Under the pieces are notes generated by a model. The model did not search any database, was not told the DNA's origin, and saw nothing but the letters and a program-made list of their open reading frames with translations. This document shows positions 48,501 through 59,139 of a stretch of DNA of 59,139 nt, piece after piece. Both the position numbers and the translations under genes were made by a program. The stretch comes from Nephromyces sp. MM_2019 (taxonomy: Eukaryota > Apicomplexa > Aconoidasida > Nephromycida), in the NCBI GenBank assembly GCA_015657535.1, contig JADHZB010001800.1, forward strand, positions 1-59,139, given 5' to 3'. Numbering within the stretch: position 1 is the stretch's first letter; every line of letters starts with the position of its first letter.

Positions 48501-51500
48501 TCACATAACAAACTCAATGAGTTGTTTGAAGCTGCTGAATCCGTACCCAAACACACGTTTATATTGGATTTTCGAATAGTTTGTACATCGCAAAGCCCAC
48601 AGCCTAGCCTCATATTGCTCCTATAAAATCAGATGAAGAGGGAGGCTTTACATAAAGTTTATTAGTAATGCGATATAGACGAGGGTGGAATACTGTTTTA
48701 GAGGCTTTAGAGTTACCGGTATTGAAGAAAAAACTGATTTCGTACGTTTCAGGAAGTAGGAGAGAGGCTGAGTTATCAGTAGGGAGGAACACACACACAC
48801 AAAGGGAGGGTGGGGAGGGTTTGAAAGGGAGAAATGGGGGTTAGGAAGAGTAGAGAGTGGTAGATAGATTTATGCAGGCAGATAGATAGATAATACATAT
48901 ACATATATCGATGTAAATACAGAGAGAGATGTAGAGGCACACCACTGCAGGGAGATAGGTGTACACCACAGAATTACATGCATAAAAGCATAGAAACGTC
49001 CACACACACATACACCTCAAAAAACCTCAGCATACGCATGGACATCAACCAACGTATTTACACATTGACACACACACAGATCAACATATCTGCACACATC
49101 AACACATAGAGATCAACACATACACATCAAGGTACACACCAACCCAGGTTACACAAATAAGCGCTTACACATCAACCCACATACAAATCAACACATACTC
49201 ACACACACCAACAAACATGCCAGGAATGATATAATCTGCTCACTTTGGGCAATGGCAGCAGGAAGCTCCTGACGTTGATAAAGTAGCCAATGAAGGCTTA
49301 TCAAGGTGCACTGAGTGAGCATACACTCCATTCTTTCTTAGTGCACCTGAAGTAGAAAGAAGAGGAGCATTAAGAAGGAGTTTTCATTGAAAGAATAGAA
49401 TTTAGTAGTGAGTGTTTATTTGCTAGTGTGTATGCTGGAGCCCCTGAGCTGGTGCGTGTGTGTATGCGTGTAAAACATGACACAACGATAGCGCCAAAAA
49501 ATGTCATAAGATGTACCCAAAAAAATAATGAGAAAGGGCTAATAGCCTGTAAGTATGAACCCTGCAGTAACCCAGATGCATAGCTCACACACAGACTTCA
49601 CACACGGATAAATAGTTGGTAGGTATAGAAAGTGCAAGGATATATATACCATATAGTTTACATACACCCTTCACAAACGCACAAATACTTAACACACATT
49701 AAAATACACTTCAAAAAGCCTCCAAATACTTCACACGCACACCCTTCATAAACACACACATACTTCACACACACACATACACACACACAAGCGATAATAT
49801 ACTGCTTTCTCATAGGCTAACCTGCAGCATGAAGAGCTTCCACAGGAGTTTTCCCATGTTTTTCTAAGTAGTCATCAATCTCTTTAGTAGTTTCATTCAA
49901 GTGTGTGTGGAAAACAACATCTCCAAGCTCTGGATCAGCTAGTAAGTCCTTTTGATACTCCACGGGAGCTGAAACGATATATGATATATACTATGAGCAC
50001 ACATACACACGCAAGCAGAAACACAAAAAGACAAATAAAAACACGCACACACAAACTCAAATACACAACGAATACAAAAAACGAAGAACAGAAATAAGCA
50101 AACACTCACAAGTACACAATAGACAGAAACACACACAAACACAGATAAATACATGCACAAATACAGATATATACACACAAAAACACGAACAGAAATAAGC
50201 AAACACACACAAGCACATGCAAACACAGAAATACACACAAACTCAGATACACACACAAACACACAGTCAAGAGATAAAACCTACTTGCGTAGACAGAGTG
50301 TGCAACCAGGGAAGGTCTGACAAGAGGATGATCTTCTTCCTTTAATTGCTTCGCGAAACAGATCGAATGCTTTACCTAAAGAACGTAGCTGCTTCCTCAT
50401 CAAACTCAAAAAAAAGTAAAAATACACACACAAACGCACACAGTAGGTTAACACACGCGCAACGCATATGGGCACGTATAAGCATACACACATACCCACA
50501 TCAACACAATCATACACATATATGTATATCCGCCGACAACCACACACACATATGCATATTCACCCAGCTACACACATATATATCCAAGCACACAGCTACA
50601 TATATATGAAACTACACCAACACACATATATATATCCACCAACACACTTAGATACTCACATACACACCCACGCACACACATACCAAAGTTATACTAACAG
50701 AAGAAACATCAAAAAACACTAGAAAATGTGAGAAACATCGAAGCTCATATTCAAGTCGAGTCGTGAAATACACACACGCACAAAAAACACTGACACACAC
50801 CTGCTCAACCATATCACCTTTCCCAAGATCAATAATTGGCCAGCCAGTGACAACACGGATTCCCGCTTTCTTGCAAACTGCAATGATATCTTCAGGAAAG
50901 TAGTACATATCGTTAAACATGGTAGTTCCTGATGTTTGAAGAGAGAAAAACTCGTAATTTTGGATGAAATACATGAAGAAGTCGTTGAAAATGCAAAGCA
51001 ACAGAGAAAAAGCCAGAAAATACTCAAAATCCTGGATTGAGCACTCAATAAAGGATAGGGCTGATTCGTGCACACACACACACAAAGGCTCTCCTGCATA
51101 AGATCTAACAAGGAGCGAAAAAAAAGCATTTCCCTTGTAGAAATTTGTGTGTAAAGAGTGAAAAATGTGGTGTGTGAGGATGCACACACACTGAGTAAAC
51201 ATACACACACATGCACACGAAAACATGCACACATCAACACACACATAGAGAAGCTAACCAGTCTTGAGCATTTCATAGACTGCCAACTCAGTTCCAAGGC
51301 GAACAAAGTCTTTACTGACAAACTTTCCCTCTGTAGGCCAGATATACTTCTCCAGCCAGTCGTGCAAGTCTACATCATCTTGATATCCTCTCATCAAGCT
51401 TAAAGGCACGTGTGTGTGGCAGTTTACTAAACCTGCAAACAGCACACATACAGAGGGTGGGTATTTTTAGGGAATCTTCAGGTGCAAACGATTCAAAGCT

Positions 51501-52405
51501 TAAACTTTTTTGAATGTATGTACACTGCAATGTAAGAGGTGTGTGTGTAGAGAAAGTCAGGCTACAAGCGAGCAGCAGCTTCGATAAAGCGTAGAGTAGT
51601 TTAGAGGAAGAAAATAAATGAGAGGATGGTCTTCAAAATAGGTGAACAAACATCATTTTATAGAGCATGAGGAGAAACAGTGTGGAAATTAGGAAAAAAG
51701 CAAGGATAGCTCCATAGAACATACACACAGTGCAAAGCGAAAAGGTGGAAGATGAGGGAGAAACTGAAAAAAACTGAAAACTCTTTTCATTTTTTGGAAG
51801 ACGTTAAACGCGCATATCTACACACACCACTGTCCTTATGTAAGAAGGTAAAACATTCGCAGAAGCCCTATAAATTTGCGAATTTAGTAGCTTTCTATAT
51901 CCAGATTCCCGATTATCTACATGTTTTTAGCCCGAAAAAAAACCGCCCGCACACACAAACATTTTATATCGGAAAAACTCTCGAACAAACAGTGAAGAGA
52001 GGAGCTTTAAAAAGATCATAGCAAAAACTCACCTGGAAGAAAGAGGCGGTTCAAATGCCTCATATCAAATCGCTTCTGAGCATTATAGATGGTGTAAAAC
52101 TTTTCGGTGGGAAGCAGAGCTACTATGACTGCACCGGAGACTCCTATGGTATGTCTGAATATGTAGCGGAAACCAAAAAAAACCAAAGAGATATCATACG
52201 TCTACGTGTGTATGTGCTTCCGTGTACGCATGAAGAAGTTCGCATCAAAAAGATGGTGAAAAACTAGGGAGATATCATACATGTGCGTGTGTGTGCTTCT
52301 GTGTAAGATCAAACTCTTCAAATCTACTCACCCTTCCAGCAGCGTTACCGCATCGTCCATTGGAGCAATCCATTTGCAGTCAACAGAAAAATCAATCGTC
52401 TGCAT
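45573..52405 (-). CDS. TRZ/ATZ/MtaD-type amidohydrolase (probable purine-nucleoside deaminase), 12+ exons
   Basis: Minus-strand exons: 52405-52332, 52143-52033, 51432-51259, 50928-50801, 50375-50285, 49968-49822, 49346-49244, 48620-48473, 48394-48348, 47873-47800, 47031-46919 and 45716-45573 (TGA). They encode about 450 aa and align end to end with bacterial 5'-methylthioadenosine/S-adenosylhomocysteine deaminases and triazine-type hydrolases. Landmarks: WIAPMDDA, then LPGLVNCHTHVPLSLMRGY (HxH metal pair), HDWLEKYIWP, GTTMFNDMYYF, VVFHTHLNET (metal His and catalytic Glu), YAHSVHLDK (metal His), CCHCPKSN, LGTDSAASNN (metal Asp), CTINGAKALG and LGSLEVGKLCDLI. The metal and catalytic residues of the family are all present, so an active enzyme is likely; deamination of MTA, SAH or a related purine is inference from the family. 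Exon 1 ends in phase 2 and exon 2 starts in phase 1, so a microexon is missing from this model. The border of exons 9 and 10 is less certain. Confidence 0.92.
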
Positions 52406-55400
52406 CTTCAAAGCGTTGATTTGAGCGATTCCGTTGCTTTTTGTGGAGTTTTTTCGATGAAAATCGCCTCTTCTTAGTAAATTCTCTTCTTCAGCTGCTC
52501 CTTCTCCTGAGAAAGTTCTTATAGCCTACGAAAATAAACGTAAAATTGCGAAGAAATCGTTCAAAATCCCATAATTTGATGTTTTAGTTTCATCGTAAAT
52601 GTGAGAATTTCCTTATCAAAATGGAATCTTAAGCAGTCCTAAGTGCTGGCATTCTCACGTCTAATTAGAGGCTTTCGTACAGTTTGTATGTGTGTGTGGG
52701 TGCCTCTTTATAATTTTCATTCATGTGCACGTCTGGGGGGAAGGGGTATCTTTATAATTCGCATGTGTATCTGTGCTTGTGGAGGTTTCTTTATGATTCC
52801 CATTTGTGTGTATGTGGGGATGGGGGTTTCTTTATGATTCCTGTTAGTATGTGTTTGCTTCTTAATAATTCCCTCTTTTTTTCCCTCTTCTTCATCTTTC
52901 CTCCACGCCTAATTACGTTATCTTCGCTTCTCTCCACCCTCTTCAGCTCACTCGCAACTAACAAAAATCATCAAATTTCATACAAAAAAAGCAGAAAAAA
53001 GTCGAAATTTGCGCATTACTCCTGTTAAAATCAGAGTTTTTCTAAGAATTTCACCAAATTTTCGTTAAATATAAAGCAAAGAGCCACAAATCATCAAATT
53101 ACCTGCTGAAAGAGGAAAAAGCTGCAAAAAAAAAGCAACAAATTAGCGATTTATAAAAAAATTACCAAAAAAAAACGAATTTAAGCAAAGAAGGTGAAGA
53201 GGACGAAAAGTACCCACTCAGTTTCAGGTTTGTGTGTTGGAAGAAGAGCCGCTGAAATAAAGCAGCACACACAGCAGCGTAGCCTTAGTCCTGCCGATTC
53301 TAAAAAAAGTGTGTGTGTGTGTGTGTTTGTCAGTGTGTGTGTGTGCTTGGGTTTGTGTATGCTGAGGCATATTTTTGCACGGCTACACACAAACGTCACA
53401 TACATCACACGCACTCCATCACACACATAACACACACTCCATCACACCAGTGAGCCTACCGACAGCAGCTCAAAAGCCAACCTATCAACTTTGCGGCCAA
53501 AAATTCAGTTTTCTTGCAAAATTTCTGAATTTTTTTTATTTTCATCCGAAAATTTCAGGTTTTTTACTTTTTTTTTGGCGTTTATGAAGGTGTTGATAAA
53601 AAGATGAAAACAAAGTCTTTTTTTTTAATGAAAATGAGGTAGATTTTCAGTTTGAATGGCCTGAAATTCATGACTTCTAGAAGTTTCCGCTTTATACAAG
53701 TGATTTTTTATATGCGGTTATCAGAAAGAGGGAACTTAAGTCTTCCATTTGGAAATTCTCCTTCTTGGCCTTTCACACTTCTACCACTCCTCTCTCTCCT
53801 TTTTCTCCTCCCTCTGCTTCTGCACGCTACGTTAAGCATGTGTTTTATCTTAACCTTGCACACTTTCTTCCTTCTAGAGCTTCGATTTTTTGTATACACA
53901 AAGCTCTTCATTGTTGCATCCCGTTTCTAAATACTGTGTAGTGTTACCTAGAGAAAGGCTATGTAGCTGATAAATGAACTGACATATACGCACACGCATC
54001 TACGGCTTTACCTCTCTTCTTTGTAGCTTATTTGGTCAGAAAATGTTCAAATAGTAGGTACACGAGTGTATTTTGCAGGCTTCGATTGTATACAGCTAGT
54101 AGCACTTTTACAGTGAAAAATCATCCAAAAAACGACTTGTGTGTGTGTTTTGTCTTTTTCAGCGTTATTAGGAAAATTATCTTAGCTTTTTTAGGAAGAT
54201 TTTATCGGCGTCGCTAGCATGATACTGCTGAAAATCTCATGAAATTGAGGTATTTGATGAAGATGCGTGTGCAAAAAAGAGGAGGAAAAGTAGGAATTTT
54301 AAATGAGAAATCTACGAATTCCACATAAGGGGGAAACATCCACGATAAAATGATGATTTGGCGCGATAGAAACGGGAAAAGTCAAAGAGATTTTTCCAAT
54401 GTATTCAATAGAGCTGTTCTTGTGTGTGCGATTCATTACCTTGTTATTGAACAATCGGAAATGATGATTTTGTATACTCAAAGGGACTACCACAACCTGA
54501 TTATTTTCCATGCATTGATTTATATCTTCTCTTTGATTTTATGCTAAAAATAGCGTAAAATGTAGCATCTTCATAGCTGTTTTCTGCTTCTTCAGTAACT
54601 TCTGCTTCTTTAATGCCGTTTTGTTCTTCTTCAGTAACTTCTGCCTCTTCTTCAAAGCCATTTTCTGCGTCTTCTAGTCCGTTTTCTGCGTCTTCAAAGC
54701 CGTTTGCTTCTTCAGTAACTTCTGTTTCTTCAAAGCCATTTTCTGCGTCTTTAAACCCATTTTTTTTTTCTTCTTCTTCAGTAGTCTAAAGTTAGTGAAG
54801 TTGCGTCTTTGCGTTCCAACAAGATACTTGAGAAAGGAGCAGTGAGAAACTGAAAATTTGATGATATGAGGGGGGGGGAGGAAAGCTGAGACTGGAAGAG
54901 GAAGGTTTTTAGCGGCTTAAGAAGGCTTGAAACCAAAATGTGTGTTATTTTCTTTTGTATAGGGCTGGCCTTTAGTAGGCTAAATATGCAGAAAATTTCA
55001 CAAAATTATGGATCTCGCGTGTGTGTGCGTATATCTGTGTGTGTAAACTTTTGTATGTGCATCTTTGTTTTGATATCCTTGGAGGTATCTTTATATGTGT
55101 ATCTCTCTTTATCTATATATAGATATATGTGTATCTCTCTGTTGGCTTTTCTCTTTTCCCCCCACACACGCCCCCCACCCTAGCTGTATCGCTCGTTCTC
55201 TATGTATGTGTGTGTGTGTTTGTCTTCACCTGTTGCTCCAGAACAAACCCTCTCAATCTCTTAACTAATCATCTTCATCAGCAGACTTTTTGAGCGAAAA
55301 AAGGATATTTATCCACAGAATCCTACTCAATGCTTGGCTTTTCTTGGTTTCTGTGTATTTCTCCCTTCTCATCATTTGTTTTTCCTATGAACTGTCGTCT

Positions 55401-55718
55401 TTTAGGTGATTTCAAGCATCAACGGAGAAGATTCTAAGTTTTTAGCGAAAAAAGCCCTTTATAGTCTATAAGGAAGAAGTTTTAAGAAGCTAAGAAAACT
55501 CGACATTTCATCGGAATTTGCATCTTCACCTTCACAAGAGCTTATTCCACTACTGTTTACAGGGTGTTAATACGTATACACATATAGGCAAACGCACATA
55601 GAAGCAGGGATACATACACAAAAACAGGGACACACACGGAGGGGAACGCACACTTACACGAATACATACATGCGAAAACGCACATGCACAAGCCCATACA
55701 CACACACACTCCTCGAAA
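52406..55718. promoter_or_regulatory. Divergent 5' region shared by amidohydrolase and Hikeshi genes
   Basis: The 3.3 kb between the two divergent ATGs should hold both promoters. Close to the amidohydrolase ATG there is TG-rich sequence (52,685-52,860); close to the Hikeshi ATG there is CA-rich sequence (55,570-55,710). A TG/CA stretch occurs at 53,300-53,450. The acidic-repeat frame at 54,501-54,785 may be an extra minus-strand exon. No core promoter element is assignable by eye. Confidence 0.45.
54501..54785 (-). other. Possible exon encoding an acidic Glu-rich repeat
   Basis: On the minus strand a frame of 94 codons runs from an AG (ACTTTAG|ACTACT) to TAA. It reads as imperfect repeats of EDAENGFEE and EAEVTEEA. 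Copies differ by AAC/AAT and GGA/GGC changes that keep the amino acid, and all spacing is in multiples of three, which favours coding. Against this, the plus strand is a CT-rich tract like those at many intron 3' ends here, and no in-frame ATG lies near the start. If real it is an internal or last exon of an unrecognised minus-strand gene. Confidence 0.35.
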
Positions 55719-58700
55719 ATGATTGTAGCGATAATACCAGGAAGAGCAATCATACAAGCTACCCCCCTTGGAGGTCTCCAAGACGCCTCTCAAGGAGGCC
55801 CCTCTGATTGCTTCTTCTTCGACGTTGCTCAGCCAGCGAATGCCGTTGAAATCGCCGTCACTTTGATAAATCCAGTGAATGCTGGAAGTGCAGTTGGCAT
55901 ATACTGTAGCTGGGGAAACTTTGAGCATTGGCAGGTGTGTGGTTAATCTGGTTGTTTTGAAGTGTGTGTCTGTGTGTCTGTGTGTCTGTGTGTCTGCGTG
56001 TGTGTGTGTGTGTGATGAGAGGAGTATATGTGTGTGCGTATAATTAGAGAAGTATATGTGTGTGTTCAGTTACTGACGGCCTTGAGTAATGAAAGCCCTA
56101 GCGATATCATCTTTACTGGATGGTAAGTTTATCAGCTAGAAGATGCTTCTGCTTCCTCCTAACAGAGGGTAAAAAGTCGTCTGTAGGATCAATGAGTGGC
56201 ACACACACACAAGCACACAAATATGGGTGTGCGCGTTTTTTTTGTGCATGCCTGTATCTCTGCGTGTTTTTTTATGTGCCTTCATCTCCGTGTGTGCCTT
56301 GTGTATGTTTCTGTGTGTGTGTTGGACTGGGGGTGAAACTGAATTTTTCACAGAATATCCGATTACTCTTTCTGCTTAGGGGGCTACTTCCAGAGTTTGA
56401 GAAGATTCCCTTGGCTAAGATTGTTGCGTAAGTTAAAGTATAAAATTAACACTGCAGTTTATATCGCCTTCTTCGGCTGCTTCTTATCGAGAGAAAGAAG
56501 ACCGAGACTGTTTATGTGTGTGTCTGTGTGTGTGTCTGTGTGTGTGTCCGTGTGTGTGTGAGTGCGTGTTTCTGCGTTTGCCTCTGTATTTGCGTCTATG
56601 TATTTACGTGTGTGTGTGTGTATGTGAGTGTGTGAGTGCGTCTCTCTGTGTGTGTCTATGTGTGAGTGTGTTTTTTTTTCCTATTCTTCAGCTTTTTTTT
56701 TAATTTTTCTACNATTCCCATCCCCCCCCCTTCACCCTTAGATTTTAACTTGTGATACAGGAAGGTTGAGCCTGCAGATTCTCTCGCTGCTCGGCTAATG
56801 GAAAACCCTAAGCCTGACGTGAAGAAGGTAAAATGTGTGTGTTTTGTAGATTCCTAGTTTCTGCGAAGTTTCGTGTATTTTTTGACCGAAAATTGCAGGT
56901 TTTAAGAAGTTATTCTCGTTCATCAGCTTTGAAGAGGAAGAGGCGATGTGTTTGACGTTTTTCATCTCACATCTTCATCTAATTTGACTGCATTTAAGGG
57001 TTTTCAAACATGTTTCTTTATAATTTTATGCAGTTCACGCCTTCAGATTGATGGCTTTTCCTTCATTTTTTGTCTTCTATTGAAACGTTTGGCGTATTTG
57101 ATCAAAAATTGTGCTCAAAAAATCTTCTCTATCTCTATATGCTGGTCTTATGTGCATGTGTTCTATCTTCTTGTGTGCTTTCCTTGATGATTCTGCTCTG
57201 TTTTGATTCATCACCGCCAAGATATCTGCTTGAGAAGGTCTTGCTAGGTATACCCGTTACATGCTGGTAGTTTTTCGCTTTTTTTTGCTCCTTTTCTGCT
57301 TCTTCATGGTTTTTTCTCTTTCTTATTCTCTGTTTCTTCCATCTTCTTGGTTTTCTTCATCTTCTCCCGCTATTCCACCCCCTCCAACCCGTCTACACTC
57401 TTCAGGAACTTGCCAAGAAGGTTGCTCTCAACCTCTACAGGTTTGATGCTTTCGTCGAGTCTTCACATATTTATCCTTCGTTTATTTGGCGTCGATATTA
57501 CAGTAGATATGCTAAAGTAAATAAAGAGAAAAGCAGTTTTTTCTCGGTGTGTATGAGTAGTTTTTTAAGCATACAGCCACACTCGATTATATATGGGTGT
57601 ATATACAGCATATTATGAGTTGCCTGACTAGTATAGGCAGCAAAATTCTGGCTTTTAAATGTTGATAAGAAGACTCTTCTTCATAAGTGGTCCTAGCAAA
57701 GTGTGTGTGTGGATGTGTATCCCTGTGTGTCTCTGCACGCCTCTCTTTGGTCTCTTAGTGTGCATGTCCGTACTGAGATCTTGTTAGGCTTACTTAATCA
57801 GCACAAAGACACACTGCTTTATCGATGTCAACTCGTTGTTGCACTCCAGGTATCTGGAATCATTCTCAGCTAGTGGTGACTTGAGTATACTGGAGAGATG
57901 GTTTAAGAGGTAAGTTGATGGGTTAGAAGCCGAGAATCAGAGCTCTTCTTTTCGGGTTTAAACATCTTTTAGTGTACAAAGCTTAGCGTACAAACGAAGT
58001 TAGCTGCGAGCGATTATCGGGCTTAACTGAGGTGGAGAAGGTGTGTGGGATGTGGGTGTATGTACACCTGGAAGAGAGAGGGGTGGTAGATGGGGTTGTA
58101 TGTATACCTACCGGAGGGTGGTAGAAGAGCGTATGTACACCGGGACTGAATATTACCAGTAAGTATACTGCCTGAGCACCATATTTCAGCAATAGTTTCT
58201 GTGCAAAGGGAGAAGACTTTCTCTTCTTTTTGAACAATCGAATAGTTAATGCTTGACACTACAGTATATACTTGTATACGTCAAATGTAACCTCCAATGC
58301 ACTAAGGATATTACCTCATTCCACTGTTGCTGTAACAACGGTTTAGAACACATACATACCACACTCAGAGACACACACATAGTGATACGAACATATACAC
58401 ACGTGAGCACACACCAACTAACATGCGCACATACACCAACAGAGGCATATACACACACACCAACAGACATAACAGCATGCACACCAACGGAGACACACAC
58501 ACCAACACATACACCAACAGACGCGTACACACACACACCAACAGACGCGTACACACACACACCAACAGACACATGCGCAAACATACCAACAAACACATAC
58601 ACACACACACCAACACATACACCAACAGACGCGTACACACACACACCAACAGACGCGTACACACACACACCAACAGACACATGCGCATACATACCAACAA

Positions 58701-59107
58701 ACACATACACACACACACCAACACACACACCAACAGACGCGTACACACACACCAACGGACACATGCGCACACACACCAACAGACACACAAACACACAAAC
58801 CAACAGACACATACACACGCACACTAACAGATACATACACATACATTTTCTCACCTTTGATCATTTGCTTTTCTAATGCCAGGATGGAACTTGTTTTTTC
58901 CTGCTAAACATAGAAGTACTCTTATAAAAGATGCTGTTGAGATATTTTTTAACGTGTGTGCAACAGCAAGTATTATGCATCAAAAGCAGCTGCATGTCGT
59001 TTTTAGTGTACGTACATCTACTGCACACACATATGCCTTTCTACTTTACTTACAGATTTGAAGAAAAATGCAAGAGAGACCCTAATTTTGTGCTGAAAAC
59101 AGAGTAA
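55719..59107 (+). CDS. HIKESHI: Hikeshi (OPI10/C11orf73) homologue, 7 exons, complete
   Basis: Exons: 55719-55934, 56070-56122, 56380-56427, 56761-56827, 57406-57440, 57850-57909 and 59056-59107 (TAA). They join in one frame to 176 aa; human Hikeshi has 197. The order of landmarks matches the family: an N-terminal IPGRAIIQA (human VAGRLVQTA), FFFDVAQP and a beta-rich domain ending in the HWQ|LLTALSN join (human VWQLLGFVTN), SDIIFTGW, a variable middle, then the helical C-terminal tail LERWFKRFEEKCKRDPNFVL (human WYENFQRRLAQNP). Hikeshi carries nucleotide-bound Hsp70 into the nucleus after heat stress by binding FG nucleoporins. Donors are GTAAGT-like (introns 2, 3, 6) or GTGTGT (intron 1), with clean acceptors. 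The start ATG at 55,719 follows a CA-rich leader. The last intron (1.1 kb) holds a CA minisatellite. Divergent from the amidohydrolase. Confidence 0.93.
56713..56713. other. Single ambiguous base (N)
   Basis: One N lies in intron 3 of the Hikeshi gene, shortly before a run of ten C. It is probably a sequencing ambiguity in a homopolymer-rich stretch and has no effect on exons. Confidence 0.95.
58340..58850. repeat. CA-rich 24-bp minisatellite in the last Hikeshi intron
   Basis: The unit CACCAACAGACGCGTACACA plus CACA recurs, mixed with related units (CACCAACAGACACATGCGCA, CAACAAACACATACACACAC). Larger blocks repeat as well, with a two-unit GACGCGTAC block followed by ACATGCGCA occurring twice. 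24 is divisible by 3, so long open frames such as TPTDAYTH repeats appear on both strands, but these are repeat artefacts inside the intron between exons 6 and 7. The CA strand is the sense strand, opposite to the TG bias of the other Hikeshi introns. Confidence 0.93.
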
Positions 59108-59139
59108 TAACTAGCCTATTTGATAGCTCCCTTTTACCC

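Noticed and set aside
50648..51321. Minus-strand frames of about 200 codons spanning amidohydrolase sequence
   Set aside because: They run through exon 4 (50,928-50,801) into CA/TG-rich introns; only the exon part matches the family.
58246..58876. Long Thr/His-rich (+) and Cys/Val-rich (-) open frames
   Set aside because: They are a 24-bp CA minisatellite inside the last Hikeshi intron, open on both strands because the unit is divisible by 3 and lacks stops.

Overview
The window is nuclear DNA from an intron-rich eukaryote. It reads best as an apicomplexan, probably a coccidian relative. The reasons are short exons split by GT-AG introns in all three phases, long low-complexity inserts in conserved proteins, dense TG/CA microsatellites, a nuclear gene for a bacterial-type organellar ribosomal protein with a signal-like leader, and degenerate TTTAGGG-like sequence. 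The assignment to Apicomplexa is inference; the intron-exon structure and protein families are read from the sequence. No mobile-element protein, tRNA, rRNA or CRISPR array was recognised.

Layout from left to right: (1) 1-5.3 kb, repeat-bearing DNA with no recognised gene, including a 46-bp tandem array near 2.3-2.65 kb. (2) 5.3-10.4 kb, plus strand, a coiled-coil protein of unknown family (about 6 exons, tentative). (3) 12.2-13.2 kb, minus strand, an organellar bL33 ribosomal protein at the C-end of a 351-codon ORF. (4) 14.4-25.1 kb, plus strand, a 15-exon ABC1/ADCK1-type atypical kinase of about 973 aa. (5) 28.8-39.4 kb, minus strand, an 11-exon TPR-like alpha-solenoid protein of about 1307 aa that I could not place in a family. 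(6) 45.6-52.4 kb, minus strand, a TRZ/ATZ/MtaD-type amidohydrolase (12 exons plus one probably missing microexon). (7) 55.7-59.1 kb, plus strand, a complete 7-exon Hikeshi (OPI10) homologue of about 176 aa.

I rebuilt the exon chains by hand from splice sites, reading phase and family similarity. Each of the four main chains (ADCK1, TPR, amidohydrolase, Hikeshi) keeps one reading frame across its junctions, apart from one gap in the amidohydrolase. The bL33/ADCK1 pair and the amidohydrolase/Hikeshi pair are divergent and share 5' regions; the ADCK1 and TPR genes converge tail to tail. The genes are housekeeping (mitochondrial or plastid function, nucleoside or one-carbon salvage, Hsp70 nuclear import) and show no obvious shared pathway.

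The least ordinary features are not genes: TG-rich introns whose polarity mostly follows the direction of transcription in three genes but not in the TPR gene, a strongly recurrent near-palindrome GTGTAYRTACAC that sits mainly in introns, several minisatellites with informative internal structure, a MITE-like 80-bp inverted repeat, and cryptic exons inside the ADCK1 gene.
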